NCBI RefSeq assembly: GCF_037975245.1
Contig: NC_092576.1
Location: 37,842,111-37,906,110 of the forward strand
Length of the DNA stretch: 64,000 bases
Source of the DNA: Apostichopus japonicus
Taxonomy: Eukaryota > Echinodermata > Holothuroidea > Aspidochirotida > Stichopodidae
Direction: 5' to 3'
Shown here: positions 25,286-39,071 of the stretch, piece by piece
Position numbering within the stretch: position 1 is the first letter of the stretch
How the letters are laid out: every line of letters starts with the position of its first letter
The notes under the pieces: model-generated
Seen by the model: only the letters and a program-made list of their open reading frames with translations
What the model was told of the DNA's origin: nothing
Database searches by the model: none
Position numbers and translations under genes: made by a program

Positions 25286-27660
25286 TGTGGGAATTAACAG
25301 TTATTCTACGCTTTTTGTCTGCAATTGACAACTACATGTTAAATGAAACTTAAAAACACATTGACCTTGACAAGGTAAAAATGTCAAATCAATATCTGAA
25401 AATGTATAAGAACAGCAGAGTGACACCATGTGTAGCTTCAATCAGCATCATGATCTTGGAAAACAGAAGTGCAAACTCACAGTCATGAAAATGTTAAGAA
25501 ACATTACCAAGTTTTAGATTGAAGCTGACGTGGGGTGGGGATGGTCATTGAAGGGGACCCTAATGATACATTACTGTTCTGTCCTCCATGGATCGGTCTA
25601 ATTTGAGGGATGTCTAATTCTCATTTGGTTATAAATTTTGCTAATTTATGTACAATCAGTTTACATAGTGTAAGTTAGCCTGGCCTATGTTAGCTTCGAT
25701 GATAAGGAATATTTCTATAAACATATGATCGACCGAAACATTCGTAAGTCGTTTGTTTGAAATGACGTACTCTTTCTGGCAAACTTTAAATAACAATCCA
25801 ACCTAAACCAAATATGCCAGAAACTTGCAGAAACATACGTAGACAACCTCTTTTCCTTCCATGGTGTCTTTTGGCGTTGTCATTTTCTACAACTGAAATA
25901 TCTTCAGAATTTTAAATAATTTTGCCGTTACACACTGGTTTCTCATTACAGAAAAAAAAAATAAGTGTTATATAATTATTTAAAGGAATAGTAGCAAAAC
26001 ATTACAACATTATACGTTTTTCAAACGCACGGTTTTAAACTAAGCAACTTTGAATATCATTTTTTTAGTTAATTTCAACAAATTGAAAATGTTATTCTTA
26101 CTTTTCAGTGTTGATAAATTCAGATGATCATACTTAAATAATATGCCATATGGAACTATAGTAATGTTATGTGTCTATGCAGTATGAGAATGAATATATC
26201 AACTTAGTTTATTACACTAAAGCGTCATCACATGTTTGTCTTTGTTTCAAATAACAATAATGATCCGCTGAGATGTTATTAACAACATTCGGAGTCAGCC
26301 CATTAAATCTGCATTAGTATTAAGTGTATGTCCTCTTAAATAAAAATTCCAACTTTACACCGTTGATATTTACTTAAATATACTATTTTCACACTAAGGA
26401 CATTGTAATTATTTGGGCACAATGCCGTGTATATGATATGTTCTATATCGAGATGAAACAAACTCGTTTCTTTTTTATGTTGTTTTGTAGTGTTTTGAAC
26501 TTGCACTCTATTAGCATTATTTTCTTACCTGTAACGATGACGGAAGCTTTTCACCTAATGAAAAAAAAAAAAAAACAGAAATCAACGTACAAATAAGAGA
26601 AAACAATAAAATGCCCACTCCGTCAATCTTCTCAACCGGTAGAAAGCCTCTTGATTCTTGCCACGATGAATCCTAGTCGATAACACAAGACTGCCTCTAA
26701 GCAATGAATGCAATGCTTCTGTTTATGTGCGACACTTTCTCTCAAAACACACAAACTAATGCATACATGTATGAATTGCATCGATTTTAAAGCGACTTCC
26801 TATCATCATAATTATAAGCCTTTAACTGATATAATGTAGTTTATAATCACACATCATTAATCCATACTAACCTCTCAATCTAAACAATCTCATTTATAAA
26901 CTGTACTTTCTTAGTACGCTGTCAAATATAGCCACCCTTTTATACAAAATAAGAAAACTCAAAAAATTAAATTAAACTTAATAATTCACTGCTCTGCTGC
27001 TCGTGGTACCTATCATTATTTCATCAACACTCTGATGCGACGATAAAACTGTTGACCAAGATTTTGATTAGTTGTAATGTTTACAGTTAGCAATACATGA
27101 TAATTAATGTTGTGCCAACATTAAAATACTACAATTAACATACTACATCCAACCTACTGAGTACTTAAAACTTCACTTCAAAAATATCCATTAAAACATA
27201 ATTGAAGTGTTGATATGTCATAGTGGTACAAAAGAGGTAAGTCAAGAGATTTAGCATTTAAGTACAATGATGAGTATTAGAATTACACTGTTAAGGCTAA
27301 ATGAAAGATCACTTCAGTTCCCCGGTACAAGTTTTTATTACAAGGTTTAAATCCATCGTTTTTGCATTGAAATACTTGGTTATAAAATAAAAGGTGATCT
27401 CATATCAACTACAAGTTCCCAGTAAAGAAAACAATTTTCCCTTACCAAATTTGTTATACTTAAAAAAAAGCGCAGGGAAACCCTTCCCTACAATTACATG
27501 CCTTTAAATATATTACATACGCATTAGCACAATAATGGATCTCAAACTAACCCTGGCTGAAGTTCATACGGCCACATGTACTTATGCCGACATTTGACCT
27601 AACTAATACAACAAGGAGGTTCTACTACACTGAAAAAATAAACTAGTCAATATTGCCACG

Positions 27661-27879
27661 GACTAACGTTAAAGTAGTCTGTAACGTTAGTCAATGCACA
27701 CGGACTAGCAAAAATCTTCGTTTCATCACTGCTTCTTAGTCAGTTTACACTGACTAAGGAAAATATTATCGCAGCTTAGTCGGTGGCGACGGACTAAGGT
27801 ACTTTAACCCATGGACTAAGAACGATACGGACACACGATTTACGCCATAATCGTAGCTTAGTCGGTGTCGACGGACTAA
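27661..27879. repeat. Cluster of four GACTAA/TTAGTC hairpins
   Basis: Hairpins: 27661-27692 (11-bp arms GACTAACGTTA, 10-base loop); 27735-27758 (10-bp arms CTTAGTCAGT, 4-base loop); 27775-27798 (7-bp arms CTTAGTC); 27858-27879 (6-bp arms TTAGTC). The last two share the core GTCGGTGNCGACGGAC. The origin is unknown; it may be part of a foldback element. Confidence 0.8.
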
Positions 27880-28136
27880 TGTATTTTAACCCAATTCGAT
27901 TCAATTCAATTTCGAAACCGAGAGGCAACGGCAACTTGCTGGGCTTGGCATAGTTTCATACGATCACTCTAAGAAAATTTCAACCGTAAATCACCCAAGA
28001 CGGTCTTTAGAAGAATCGAGTTATTAACTGCCATCATCGGCCTACCTGTTATTCCTTAAACTTGAAGGTAAAAGTAAGGTTAATTGTTAGGCCACTGGCA
28101 CTAGCACTGTATTATGGTTAGTGTTACGCTACGCTA

Positions 28137-28721
28137 GGCTTCATAATTGACGCACCCCCGTAATTGACGCACCTTCAATTATTACTAGCAACGATACAGC
28201 AGACCACCTAAACTTTTTTGCAGTCAAGCAGAATTACATATTTCATGAGTTTGAATCCATTTCAGCTATTTGCTGACCAAATTGTGGTATTTGTTTAAGC
28301 TTTTAACACGCTCCCACCAGTTTTGCACATTTTTTGGGCATTTGGAAATCTTACTCCCTAAAAATAACCAACATTACCTCAATATGATAACACTGCTCTC
28401 TGGAACCTGACCAGTCTGAGCTTAGAGGCTCAGAGCATAGCAAACAGCATCTAAAGTCAATGGATGTATACTAAGGCCTACACTACAGTTAGCTTTACAA
28501 CGAATGTGTCAATTTAGGGGTATGAAAAAACTCGACACGGCAGACATTTTGTGGTCAAATTCTGCTCAATTGTACGGTGCATAAGCACAGAACCTTAACT
28601 ATTTTGAGATCATAACATTTCTGAGGAACTACACATATGAAAAACACATAGAATCGAGTGATTTGGATTTTTCCTTGATAGATATCGTTGATCGAATCTT
28701 TAAGTGCGTCAATTATGAGCC
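28137..28721. mobile_element. Possible 585-bp inverted-repeat element
   Basis: GGCTTCATAATTGACGCAC at 28137 is mirrored by GTGCGTCAATTATGAGCC ending at 28721. The arms match over about 17 of 19 bases with a single extra base. A second ATTGACGCACC follows the left end. No clear target-site duplication, so the mobile nature is inferred. Confidence 0.4.
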
Positions 28722-29542
28722 CACAATGCTACTTGTAACCGTTGTTACGCTGGCGTTTCGCAATACACAAGTGCAATAACAGTGAGTAGCCTATAGGCTT
28801 CTACTGGGTACTGCAGTGCATTCTCAAAACTAAAGTGTGCATTATAAACACCAATTAACAATGTGTTATGAGTGTATTGGGCTAGATTGAACAGTGGCAC
28901 ATAATCTTCTAATCTATTCCCAAACAAATGCTGGGACTATTAGTCTCAATAGTTTATTTGAAGTCTACACTCATTTGGTAAAGATTTCCTGTAATTTCCC
29001 ATGTGAATCTAAATGGGTAGGCTATGTGATATTGAATAAGCAAGGCTAGACCTTCAAACTTACAGTCACAGTATGCTGAACAAATTATGTTGGCTAGTCA
29101 CCGGTATTATATACTTTAGTACTACTAGTAAGACTAAATCAAAACGACCGAAAGACAAACTTAGTGTAACAATGTACTGATTCTTCTCTAGCCTACAGTA
29201 GGTCTAAACAGGCTTGTTATGTGAGCAAGCAAAATAACAACTAAAAACGATTTGGCCTATAAATAAGTTGGCTCAGTGCATTCGTGTTTCTAAAATTTTA
29301 TATTGTTATAGATCATAAAAACAAACAAACATTTAGCATATGTTTTTATTATCTCTGTATTCTGGGCATTTGATTCTGGTTACAATGGTGATGACACTCT
29401 GGTTCAAATGTTCAGCTTTATACAGTCTGCCGCAAACTTTGGGATTGTTTTTATTTAAACTATAGTGGAAGCATTGACAACTTTATATATATATTTTTTT
29501 TTTTCAAATGATGAATACTTTTCTGTTTCTTTTTTCCAGGAA

Positions 29543-29662
29543 GAATTGAAAAGCCAAATATCCTAGTCAAGGGTGAGGTTTCCTGTGATGTACGACACCA
29601 GTGTGGAGGCAACAACAGAAGAGGAGAACTGTGTTATATATGGCTTAAAGACATGTTTTGAG
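29543..29662 (+). other. Weak exon-like stretch
   Basis: A long pyrimidine tract ends in TTTTTTCCAG at 29539, followed by about 40 codons reading RIEKPNILVKGEVSCDVRHQ then CGGNNRRGELCYIWLKDMF and a stop. I do not recognise the product and see no partner exon, so this is only a candidate terminal exon. Confidence 0.15.
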
Positions 29663-30112
29663 ATGATATATTGGTACCCTTTGCAGAACAAAAGAGTTTA
29701 TCCGAGAGCCAAATAGCAAAGGAACAAGTACCATAGAGAAAAAAGACGGAAGAGTGAGTTTAACTATCATACCCAACTGTTTAATGATATTAAAGATACT
29801 CTTCATAACCTGTTTAAAAAAAAAAACAGTCTGGTATATCATTTACGTGCAAGCTACATAAGTTTGGTCAAATTTTTACTGATTTGTAGAGCGGGAGCCA
29901 AGAGGGTTTGGTTAGCTGGGAAGGTAACCAATTGCCTGGTACATCACAATGTTCACAGTGCATTCCTGTATATGAAACCAGACGACTGGCAAACCGGCTG
30001 TGGTGTGTGTGGCTGGAGAGTAATTTTAAAGTCACCTGATAGCTAACCTAGATCGATCAGCTTTCATGGTAACCACATCAAAGTAAGTACAGTGTGTCAG
30101 GTATGGACCCAA

Positions 30113-30845
30113 GAGCAACAAATAGCCATTGCCAGTAATTGTTGGTGGCGGGGTACAGTACCCATGTCAGTGATCAATGATTGACCCCTCACGCCTGACC
30201 TAGGTAAGCTCATGAGGTAACCACTTGAAACCTACTGGAAAATTTTGGTTAGGACTTCAGATACAAGGGATGGGCATTGCCAGTAATTTTTATTGGTGGG
30301 GTACCCCTGCCAGTAGACCCCCAAAATGCCCATCCCCCATTGACCTAGATGAGCTCATGATGTAACCAGTTGAAAACTACTGGAAAATGATAGGTATCAC
30401 TTCATATGTAAAGGATGGGCATTTCCAGTAATTTATATTAGTGGGGGTACCCTGCCAGTAGACCCCCAAAATGCCCATCACCTCATTGATCTAGGTTAGC
30501 TCATGATTTAACCAGTTGAAACCAACTGGAAAATGATAGGTATCACTTCATATGTAAGGGATGGGCATTTCTAGTAATTTATATTGGTGGGTCACCACTG
30601 CCTGAGTCCCCCCCCCCCCCTTATTAAACTATGTGAGCTTTTGGTGTGACCAATTGAAAACTACTGGAAAAGAAACCAAGTTTCAGGTCATAGGTCAATC
30701 AGGAGATGGGCATTTTGGGGGTCTACTGTCAGGAGTACCCCCCCCCAATATAAATTACTGGAAATGCCCATCCCTTGCATATGAAGTGATACCTATCATT
30801 TTCCAGTAGGTTTTCAACTGGTTACATCATGAGCTCATATAGTTC
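30113..30845. repeat. 145-bp tandem repeats closed by an inverted copy
   Basis: Direct units begin GGGATGGGCATT at about 30268, 30413 and 30558, with a diverged one near 30113. Each contains AGTAGACCCCCAAAATGCCC, CCAGTTGAAA, CTACTGGAAAATGATAGG and TATCACTTCATATG. At 30702-30838 the same unit appears in reverse orientation, so the block can fold into a long stem. Confidence 0.85.
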
Positions 30846-32119
30846 AATAACAAACTTCATAGTAAAGTATTGTCTTGCAAAGGAAGAATTAAACAAACAT
30901 CAACATTTACCCTTACAGCATGACATATTTTTTCAAAATCTAATTAGGTCATTGAACAGTAATGAAGTATGTTAAAGAAATGTTAAGCCCATGCTTTGGA
31001 TCTCTAGAGTTCAAACATCATGCACCAATTCAGGTTTATCATTTTTATCATGTATATACATGTATTTTGAATCAAACTTGACAACCATTATTTTTATTAA
31101 TGTTGTAATTAAAATTATGCAAATTTCAATATGTAAGTGACATGAAAATAGTATTTGTTATGCAGATTAAGGAAATTCCGTTTCTTAGCTTTACTTTGAT
31201 ACCAAATGTGTTATGATTAAACCTATTTGAAATTTTGTTAGTCTTGTCCTGTTTTGCTTGGAACTGCCTTTATACTTGTTGCGGCTGACCAAATTATATA
31301 TGCTAATCCCATGAAATTGCACTTAATTAAGTACATACAACTCCCAAATTTCAAGTCAAGTACAGTATTGTTCGCTTCAAGCTAACTTCAAAGAGCTAGA
31401 ATCGTCTTGTAGTACCTCCTTCTTAATAAAACTTCCCTAAGAGAGGTATTGTAAATTTCATTTAAATGGACAGGTCAAAATAATGTCTAATTGTAATTAT
31501 GAGGCATGAATTTTCAGTTGGCAGCAATTGAAGTGCTTTCATTTATTCATTTAAACCATGATTTTATAGCTGAAGTGTGGTGTAATGTGCAGCATATATG
31601 TTTGTGTGTGGGGGGCATTTATGGAATGAGTTTTTTAAAGCATTTTGATGGCCACTTGAGTTCAACAGAGGCCGCAGTTTTGAAAATTCAGTAAAAGCTC
31701 TCTCAGACTGGAACTGAAGTATGGTAAATGTTGTGATAGTGACAAGTAGAAGCTGCTCATGGAGTTGGTATAGAAGAGCATACAAATGTGAACCATGTTT
31801 TGATTTACTTTCATCCTGTTGTCACAGCTTGTACGTATTTTACCATTTGATTGGAATAAAGGAAGTTAACTCTTATTTGAAATGGAAAGAATGCCATACA
31901 AGCACACATCATTTATAATTTAAGAAATAAGGATAAAAACTTATATTTCTATCAATAAGAATTGTCGATTGAAATTTTAAAAACCAAGGAATCTTTTACT
32001 ATAGCTTTCTCCTCACTGCAATTTCACGTCTAAAGATTTGATTAGCACACCTGTTCACATTTCTGTTTCTAATATGCAAAACCAAAAATAAGAACCCTTG
32101 AAGTTTACATAGATAAATA

Positions 32120-32820
32120 AAGACAAATTTGAGAACAAAAACAAAAAGAGTTATATTTTCGCCAATGAATTTTCCTTTAACGAAACCGCTTTGCTGAGGA
32201 CCGATTACTTTAGGAATAACGAGTTTTAATCGTGACGCAAGTGCCTTAGCAACAATTTTGTAATCGGTATTCAGTAAAGTGATAGGACGGTAATTTGTCA
32301 GGCATGTAGGATCCTTTCCATCTTTTAAAATAAGAGTTACACTACCTCTAGACTGCTCCTTCGTCAAAGTACCACTGAGGTAACTATGGTTAAATGCGTC
32401 TAACAAAGTTTGGCCGATCGCTGGCCAAAATGTCTTATAAAAGTTAACAGACAGACCATCACAGCCTGGGGCTTTGTCATTTACCATCGAAAAAAGGGCA
32501 TGTTTACACTCATTTAGGGAAAGAGAATCTTCACATCAATCAGATTCTTCTAAACTTAGATATTTATTTGGAAGATTATCAAGGAAGTTCTTTGTCAAGC
32601 TAGTGTTTGCACTTCTGTAAAGAGAGGAATAAAAACTTTTCATTTCTTTTAATATATCATGTTTCTTAGTCAAAACACAGCCATCATTGTTCTGAAGTTT
32701 CCGAATTGAACTATTGGTTTCATTTCTTTTTTCTAAACCTTAGAAATACTTGGTATTTTTCTCTCCCTCCTCAACCCATCTAGCCCTGGACCTAATGATT
32801 GTGCTCTGAAAAGGTTATGC
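32120..32820 (-). pseudogene. L1/Tx1-like non-LTR retrotransposon reverse transcriptase fragment
   Basis: The minus strand reads ARWVEEGEKNTKYF, a stop, GLEKRNETN..., a second stop, then KAPGCDGLSVNFYKTFWPAI, ILKDGKDPTCLTNYRPITLL and PQQSGFVKGKFIGENI. These are the linker and the first reverse-transcriptase blocks of L1-clade elements (TNYRPI-L and QSGF-KGR are landmarks). The catalytic YADD region is absent; after GENI the similarity ends. Both ends are truncated, with two in-frame stops, so it is inactive. Confidence 0.85.
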
Positions 32821-34215
32821 TATGTATACAATGCTGGAGGTTCCTAGAAAGAAGAAATAAATCTAACCTACAATGAATGCCAGGAGTAACGTTAAAACTC
32901 CAAGTAAAAGTTTTGCACAACGGATTTCTTTCTCTCCACACGTCAATGAGATCAAAGATTCCCATCAATGCAATACATTCATCACGTGCCTTAAAGTTAG
33001 TCTTTGGCTGGCCACCGATTTTGTCCAGTTAGAAGAACAGAATGGAAACAATGGTTAAATCAGCCGCCATTTATATACATTTGAGGTACTGAAAGGATAG
33101 TAACAGACATAATACATTTAAGTTAAATAGAGTTGTGAGTCAAAGGAAACATCTTTAAAGTGACATGAAGGAGTATGTAATAAATACAGAAAAATGACAA
33201 TCATACCTAACGGATAGCAAAATTTGTCAGTCAGACAAAAACCCAGTTTCTCAATATTGGGTAACAAAGGAAACGAGCTAAACGGGCAAAACAGAATATA
33301 CCTTAAAGAATCTTCAATAAAAATAATGACGAAACCGAAGAGAAGAAGTTGGTGTTATCACAATATACATGGTCTGCCTCGAACTGATAAGATTTTCCAC
33401 TCTCCAGTCCCGATTTAAAAACAAGTTGTATGGTCTTCCATCACTTCCTCTCCATGCTCCACCAACGAAACGAAGCTTTGTCCCAGCCTGAAATAAATTT
33501 TGAACCTGCTGGCTCCATTTTCTTTTTTCCTTTATATTACTCTTTTCCTCATTTGCGCACTCCTCACATGTTGAGTATTGTGTCAATTATTGTGGAATTC
33601 GGTTCTATTTAAGTCCTGTTTAATATCCAATGCGTGGTATTATCTGTGGAAAATGACACCATTGTGCCGTTGTTGCTTTTGTGATACTCCGACAGACCGC
33701 CATACCTAAAACAGTGCGACTTTGTAATTGATTCTGGAATTTGTTTTTATATCGTCTGATGTAAGACATTATATACTTGGTTTCTGCGTCCTCTTATTGA
33801 GGTCACAAATAGCTTCTTTTGATATAACGAAACATTGCCTCAACCAATACCCGCGGTCACTAAAGTGACATATTGAGATTGATTATCACGTTGAACAATC
33901 AAGTTGAACAATTAATGAACGCACTTGATCATCAAGTTGAACAATGAACGCACTTAAAACAAAACTATGACGCGGCTGTCCGTGTCTAATTATGAAACTA
34001 ACTAAGAACTGTAAAATGTTTCCGTTTTATGATTTTTTTTTTAATTTAGTAAAGTTTTATGCTAAAATTTTAATCAGTCATTTATCGTCGCGTTCTGTTG
34101 ATATATTGTGTTACTGTTTAATAATTAGAATTACATAATCGGTGGTTTTGAGATCCTGATAATATTGACAAATAATGTGTATTTTTTTTTCCTTTTTTAC
34201 AGTTAAAGCCGTTGA

Positions 34216-35560
34216 AGAGGTATTGATAGAGGTAGATTATGAGACGATACAACTCTTCTGTCCTTGTAAATGTGAAGTCTAGTCAATGTATAACATTCCA
34301 AGGAATGGTGGTATTGTTCAAACATCAATAGAACACCAATCATTGAAGCGTACGAACATGATACCTTTTCTGAATGATAGTTTAACAAATTATATCGCGC
34401 GGCACTCTTTTTGTTTGTAGGTGGTGGACAAGGGGGGAACATCTTGAAATTCCCGGAAGACGAATTTGTGTAACTTGTGTTCATCAGTAGGCCATTGATG
34501 TCATACGAATTTTACGTGACCTCTTTTCAAACACTGCCACTGGTTCGGTACTGTCACTTGTTTTCCATTGTACACTGTATTGGCATATTTTACTAACAGT
34601 TTGTTATAGATGTATTTTGTTCCTGTTTTCCTCTTTCCTTAAGATCCCTTTCCAAAATCTTGACTAAGATTCCCGTTGTTGTTTACACTAAAAGAATCAT
34701 TTCTTGTATGTGACCTATATTAGAAATGTTATATGATGCTATAGTTTATTTCATTGTATTAAAGTCGACTTCATCTAATCGGAAATTGAAGAGAAAATAG
34801 GTGAACTGACCGTTGAGATACTATATCATTATACTATCATATTATAATATTATTATACTATATATTGCAGATCTTCTGTAACTTTCTAAGTTGTAACTAT
34901 TGTCAAATAGTTTATGATAATACAAAAAAAAAACGCATTGATCAGAGTCTTAAGACAAGTTGAATCATATGTCAAATATTAACGCGTTTAATGTTGTAAA
35001 TAAGGTAAACATCGATTTAAGATAAGGCAATATACGTAAAGTTGAAGAATGTTTACAATTACAACCGTTTTCATTGCTACTCTTTGAGGTAGTAACAATT
35101 TTATCACCATCAAGTTCTTCCTTTTCCGAATGACAACAAAATAAATAAACACAAATTAAGGTCAGTTTTAATTATTCAGTGCCTTTCTTTCAAACTGTTT
35201 CAACCACACACCCAGTTATTTACTAATGATTGTATATAACAAAAATTACCAACCTCTGTCAATTAATTATTTCAAAGAGATAGCAAAACTAATTTTGCAT
35301 TGATGACAGCTATTTGCAATATTGCAAAGTGTCTTGTAGTTCACCCAAAAAAGTTTGCGTTTCCAAGGAAGCACGCTCAAATAATACGAAAATGGAATGA
35401 TGTTTTGCATCAATAAAAGAAATTCGGACTTATGTATGAAATGCGACACTGTTTCAGATTTCACAACAGTGAGGGAAGGTAATCAAATATAACATACTAT
35501 AACACTGATCCGTCGTCCCGGTTGTTATTGCTTCATTTCACTGCGTCTGCAACTGTGGCC
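34216..35560. other. 1.35-kb segment present only in the right arm
   Basis: The left arm joins CTTACAGTTAAAGCCGTTAG directly to ATTACTGCGTGACAG (RC of 7800-7850). The right arm has about 1345 bp between the same two flanks. No terminal repeats or coding region were recognised, so insertion here and deletion in the left arm cannot be told apart. Confidence 0.65.
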
Positions 35561-35583
35561 AATTACTGCGTGACAGTGCCCTG

Positions 35584-35586
<3 letters not shown>

Positions 35587-35667
<81 letters not shown>
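35587..35667 (+). repeat. (TA)n microsatellite in the right arm
   Basis: About 40 TA units at the site where the left arm has a much shorter run (7786-7804). The expansion therefore happened after the duplication. Confidence 0.95.
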
Positions 35668-35670
<3 letters not shown>

Positions 35671-36129
35671 CATTGCAATTATTTTAATGTTTAATTAGTG
35701 CCGGAAATGTCTGTAAGACGATAGATTATTCTGATCCCTGTTTCCTTCACCACCAGAGTTCATCTACCTTCATCTTTAGCAAACAACATGTTAGTTTCGT
35801 TGTTTTAATAAGCTATGTGAACTGAATAAGGATTACGTGATGCGTTGCTTAAAACAAATAATATTCTCATTGCCCTCTTATTATTTGGTATATGACTGAT
35901 TTCTCTGCTAAATAGGCTGTGTCATTTTTGTAAACATATATCGTGACTTTATTGTTGAGGAAATATGGGATTAATGGTATTTATTTTGCCCTTAACGTAT
36001 ATATGTGTTACTACATTAGCAACATATATGTTGGATTGAATGTTAATCATCCATTGCATTCACGTAAATGTTGGGGTTCCTGTTAATGAAAGTACATGAA
36101 CCACCAATTTCCTTGTAAGTTTCTCTCTC

Positions 36130-36760
36130 CGGATACGTACGCCATTTTCAGATCAAGGGGCAGCAAACGTTCTGGTACTGGGGTAGTAGATAAAATGTTA
36201 CCTCCTCCAGCTTATCTATAGATTTATAAGAATGTACCACACATACTAATTATATATTTTTTGGTGATATATTTCTGACATTGGAAGGCTGAGCCTGCAC
36301 CCCCTCCCCATCATACAAAATACACATTGTCAGAAGTATAAGTGGTTACGCATTTGTTCCAGATAGTTTAGGGTGTTCACTAATACTAAATGCTAAAATG
36401 AGAAGCTAGTTGATACAAATGAGACGCGATAACTTTGCACGCAGTATGATACTCCAACTCAATATTGGAAAACAATTAGCCAATGACGATGTCAATTGTA
36501 TTACTAAGAATTTCCTGAGGAAAAATTCACGAAAAGCAGCCAAAAAAGAGAGAAAGAAATATAATTTGGCTAAGCCAAAACAACACTGACTTAACGTAAT
36601 CGAACCTAACCTTTGCTTCAATTAATTTTACTTGCATTTTATCGTTCCAATAAATGCCATGTTACACAAGTGCAATGTTGCGTAAGAGCACTACGACTTC
36701 ATTTTGAACCATCATATCACATCGGGCAAAATACTTTCTTGATACATACCCGAGTTCAGT
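36130..36760 (+). other. Right-arm-only segment with a short basic open frame
   Basis: About 590 bp without counterpart in the left arm (between left 7640 and 7527). A 57-codon frame from ATG 36419 to TGA (about 36590) begins MRRDNFARSMILQLNIGKQL and ends in a Lys/Arg-rich tail. I do not recognise it; it may be a transposon remnant. Confidence 0.3.
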
Positions 36761-38827
36761 TATCAAATGTCAACATGAACTTTGGCTATCAGAGGGAGTT
36801 TACGATATCCCAAAATGTTGACTTGAACAAATAACTATCAAGCAAGGTAAATATGAACTTTGTTATTTGCTATTACTAGTCGTTGCAAGCGTCAACGACA
36901 TTAGCTCATTATGTGCAGTTTTACCTCGTACTTCGCCATTTTGTAATCATGTGGATAATGATTTATGTTTTTCACCTTGCAAAGGATTCAAGATGTTACT
37001 TATAGCTCGTTAATTCCAGTACACCAACGGTAAGTTTACCCTCTCTATCTTAAGATAACTAGAAACATCAACGCACATCACGAGGAAATGTTTCTCACGA
37101 AATTCTGCATTTGTATAAGTTACTGTTGTAAAATATCATAATGCTTCCATTACTGGGCAATACAGTTGGACATTTCAAATGGACATGTTTGTTGTCAGAT
37201 AATTCTATTTTTTAGCTGATATACCAATTTTGAATCATACATGGGTTTGTTAAGTTGTGAAAGAAAACCTATACATGGAGTATTATTTACCTTACAATCC
37301 ATTTTCAAATTTTGAAGTACAGGTTGAATGTAACCCGGAACGAATCTATAAAAAAAAACAATTACCGCATTATTATTTGTAATCGAGAAAGCTAACGTAA
37401 CAGTCTATTTCCCTTATTTATGAATAACAGGAACACATAGGCATAGTATGAATAAGTAAAACACGAAGTAGAAGATACAGGTATCGATATCTGCTAAAGT
37501 CGGGTTTTTTGTTGTTGTTTTTTTCTGATAGCCCCCAATTTAACTGCAGTAATAAACATGGTACGCTGTAGTTCACGTTAAGAATCATGGGTACATTGAC
37601 CACTGCTCCTATAACACAGGGGTGCCAGGCACGAAAATAAGACATTCGAATGATAAGGTTTGCGGAATGATAATTATATGGACTATAATTACCGGTAACA
37701 TATGATCGAATATCTATCCTTGTTGAAGTCATATGATAAAAGGAAGGAATGTTATAATGATATAAATATACAACATATGTAATTCCACGTCAACACCTCT
37801 ATCATATACTGCATTAGCCATTTACTAAAGAAATAGCGCATATGCAACTAGACCCTTATCCATACGGTTTAGGGGGTAAGCCTGTTCCTCGGTTCTACTT
37901 CCGCAAAACAAAAAGGAAAGAAGCTATCAGTAAACCATTGAGCGCATATAACTGTGAAAGTTAATTGAAGATATGGTGGTAATGTAAAGTAATGTACATT
38001 TTCATCAAGTACACCTTAACTAATGATACATTATATAACTCATAGAATGCCCTGATTTATAGCCTGGATGTGCAACAAATGCACAACAGCTGATCAATCC
38101 CCAGGATATTCCCTCTCGTTTTTAAATCCCTGATCCACCCTGTTTTAAATCCCTATTACTTTCCTTTTAATCACCCGTGTGTAATGAACTACATTAAGCT
38201 GTCATTCTACGATTAACTGCGAATGTTAATTGAAGATATGCTGGTAATGTAAAGTAATGTACATTTGCATCAAGTGCACCTTACCTAATGATATATGATA
38301 TAATTAAATAACTTCGCGTTATGGATGGTAGGGTATTGTGTAAACTATTCAACTTTATTTTCATCAAAGTTTACAAACACGCTGCTGCTTACACACCTTC
38401 TGTTAGCATTGGCACAAAATAAAACCGTGATAAGGAATTTTGGCAATACAAATTGGTTTAAGTATTACAATTTTAGATTACTCAAAATCACATGTCAACA
38501 GTATAAGTATATTCTACAGGGCCATTAATAAAATCATACCCAGTAAGTCAACTGTTAGATCACATTTTCCTATATGTTATCCTGTTATATATCCATAGAG
38601 CGCGTATTTGAATATATTCCAATCACGATAGGAAATGGACCTTTAGCAGGTTGTAAAACGATAATGACTACACCATGTTCCTGATTTACTCGTTTCCTAT
38701 AAACGCCAGGGTATTTTAATAGCCATTGCATAAAATGACCAGTCAAACACCGAAAATACAACCACTTCTCACCTTGAGGCCGAAGAGAACGAATTATTTA
38801 ATGGTTTTCATTGGTTTCATGAACAGT

Positions 38828-39060
38828 TTTTGTTTTTGGAAAGGCTACAACTAATTCCTCTTAACACCAAACAGTATTTCATACACACGGCGTACTATAG
38901 TAAACTTTTGTTAGCAATTCATGTTGATTCTAGTTGGTTGTTACAGTACGTTTACTCTTCGTGTACTTTAGCACAGACCATCGAAGAGGACAAGAACATC
39001 GACAATGAATGCCGCAACATTAATCTCAGCGACAAATTGACAGTCATTGGCCTTGTTTAA
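38828..39060 (+). promoter_or_regulatory. Highly conserved block just upstream of the NLR start codon (right copy)
   Basis: Counterpart of 2408-2640. The open frame in it (from TTG at 38830 to TAA at 39060) is kept in both copies, differing at about three amino acids, and stops 11 bases before ATG 39072. It may be a 5' leader. No start-quality ATG opens it, so I do not call it a gene. Confidence 0.5.
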
Positions 39061-39071
39061 AGTCTCTTGAA

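Larger units (their letters stand above)
25286..32119. other. Gene-poor spacer with foldback repeats
   Basis: Outside the hairpin cluster, the 585-bp inverted-repeat element, the 145-bp array and the weak exon candidate I see only AT-rich unique-looking sequence. Confidence 0.45.

Noticed and set aside
38830-39060. A conserved 76-codon frame before the NLR start, also at 2408-2638
   Set aside because: It starts with TTG, not ATG, and lies directly before a better start. I treat it as a conserved leader/promoter block rather than a gene.
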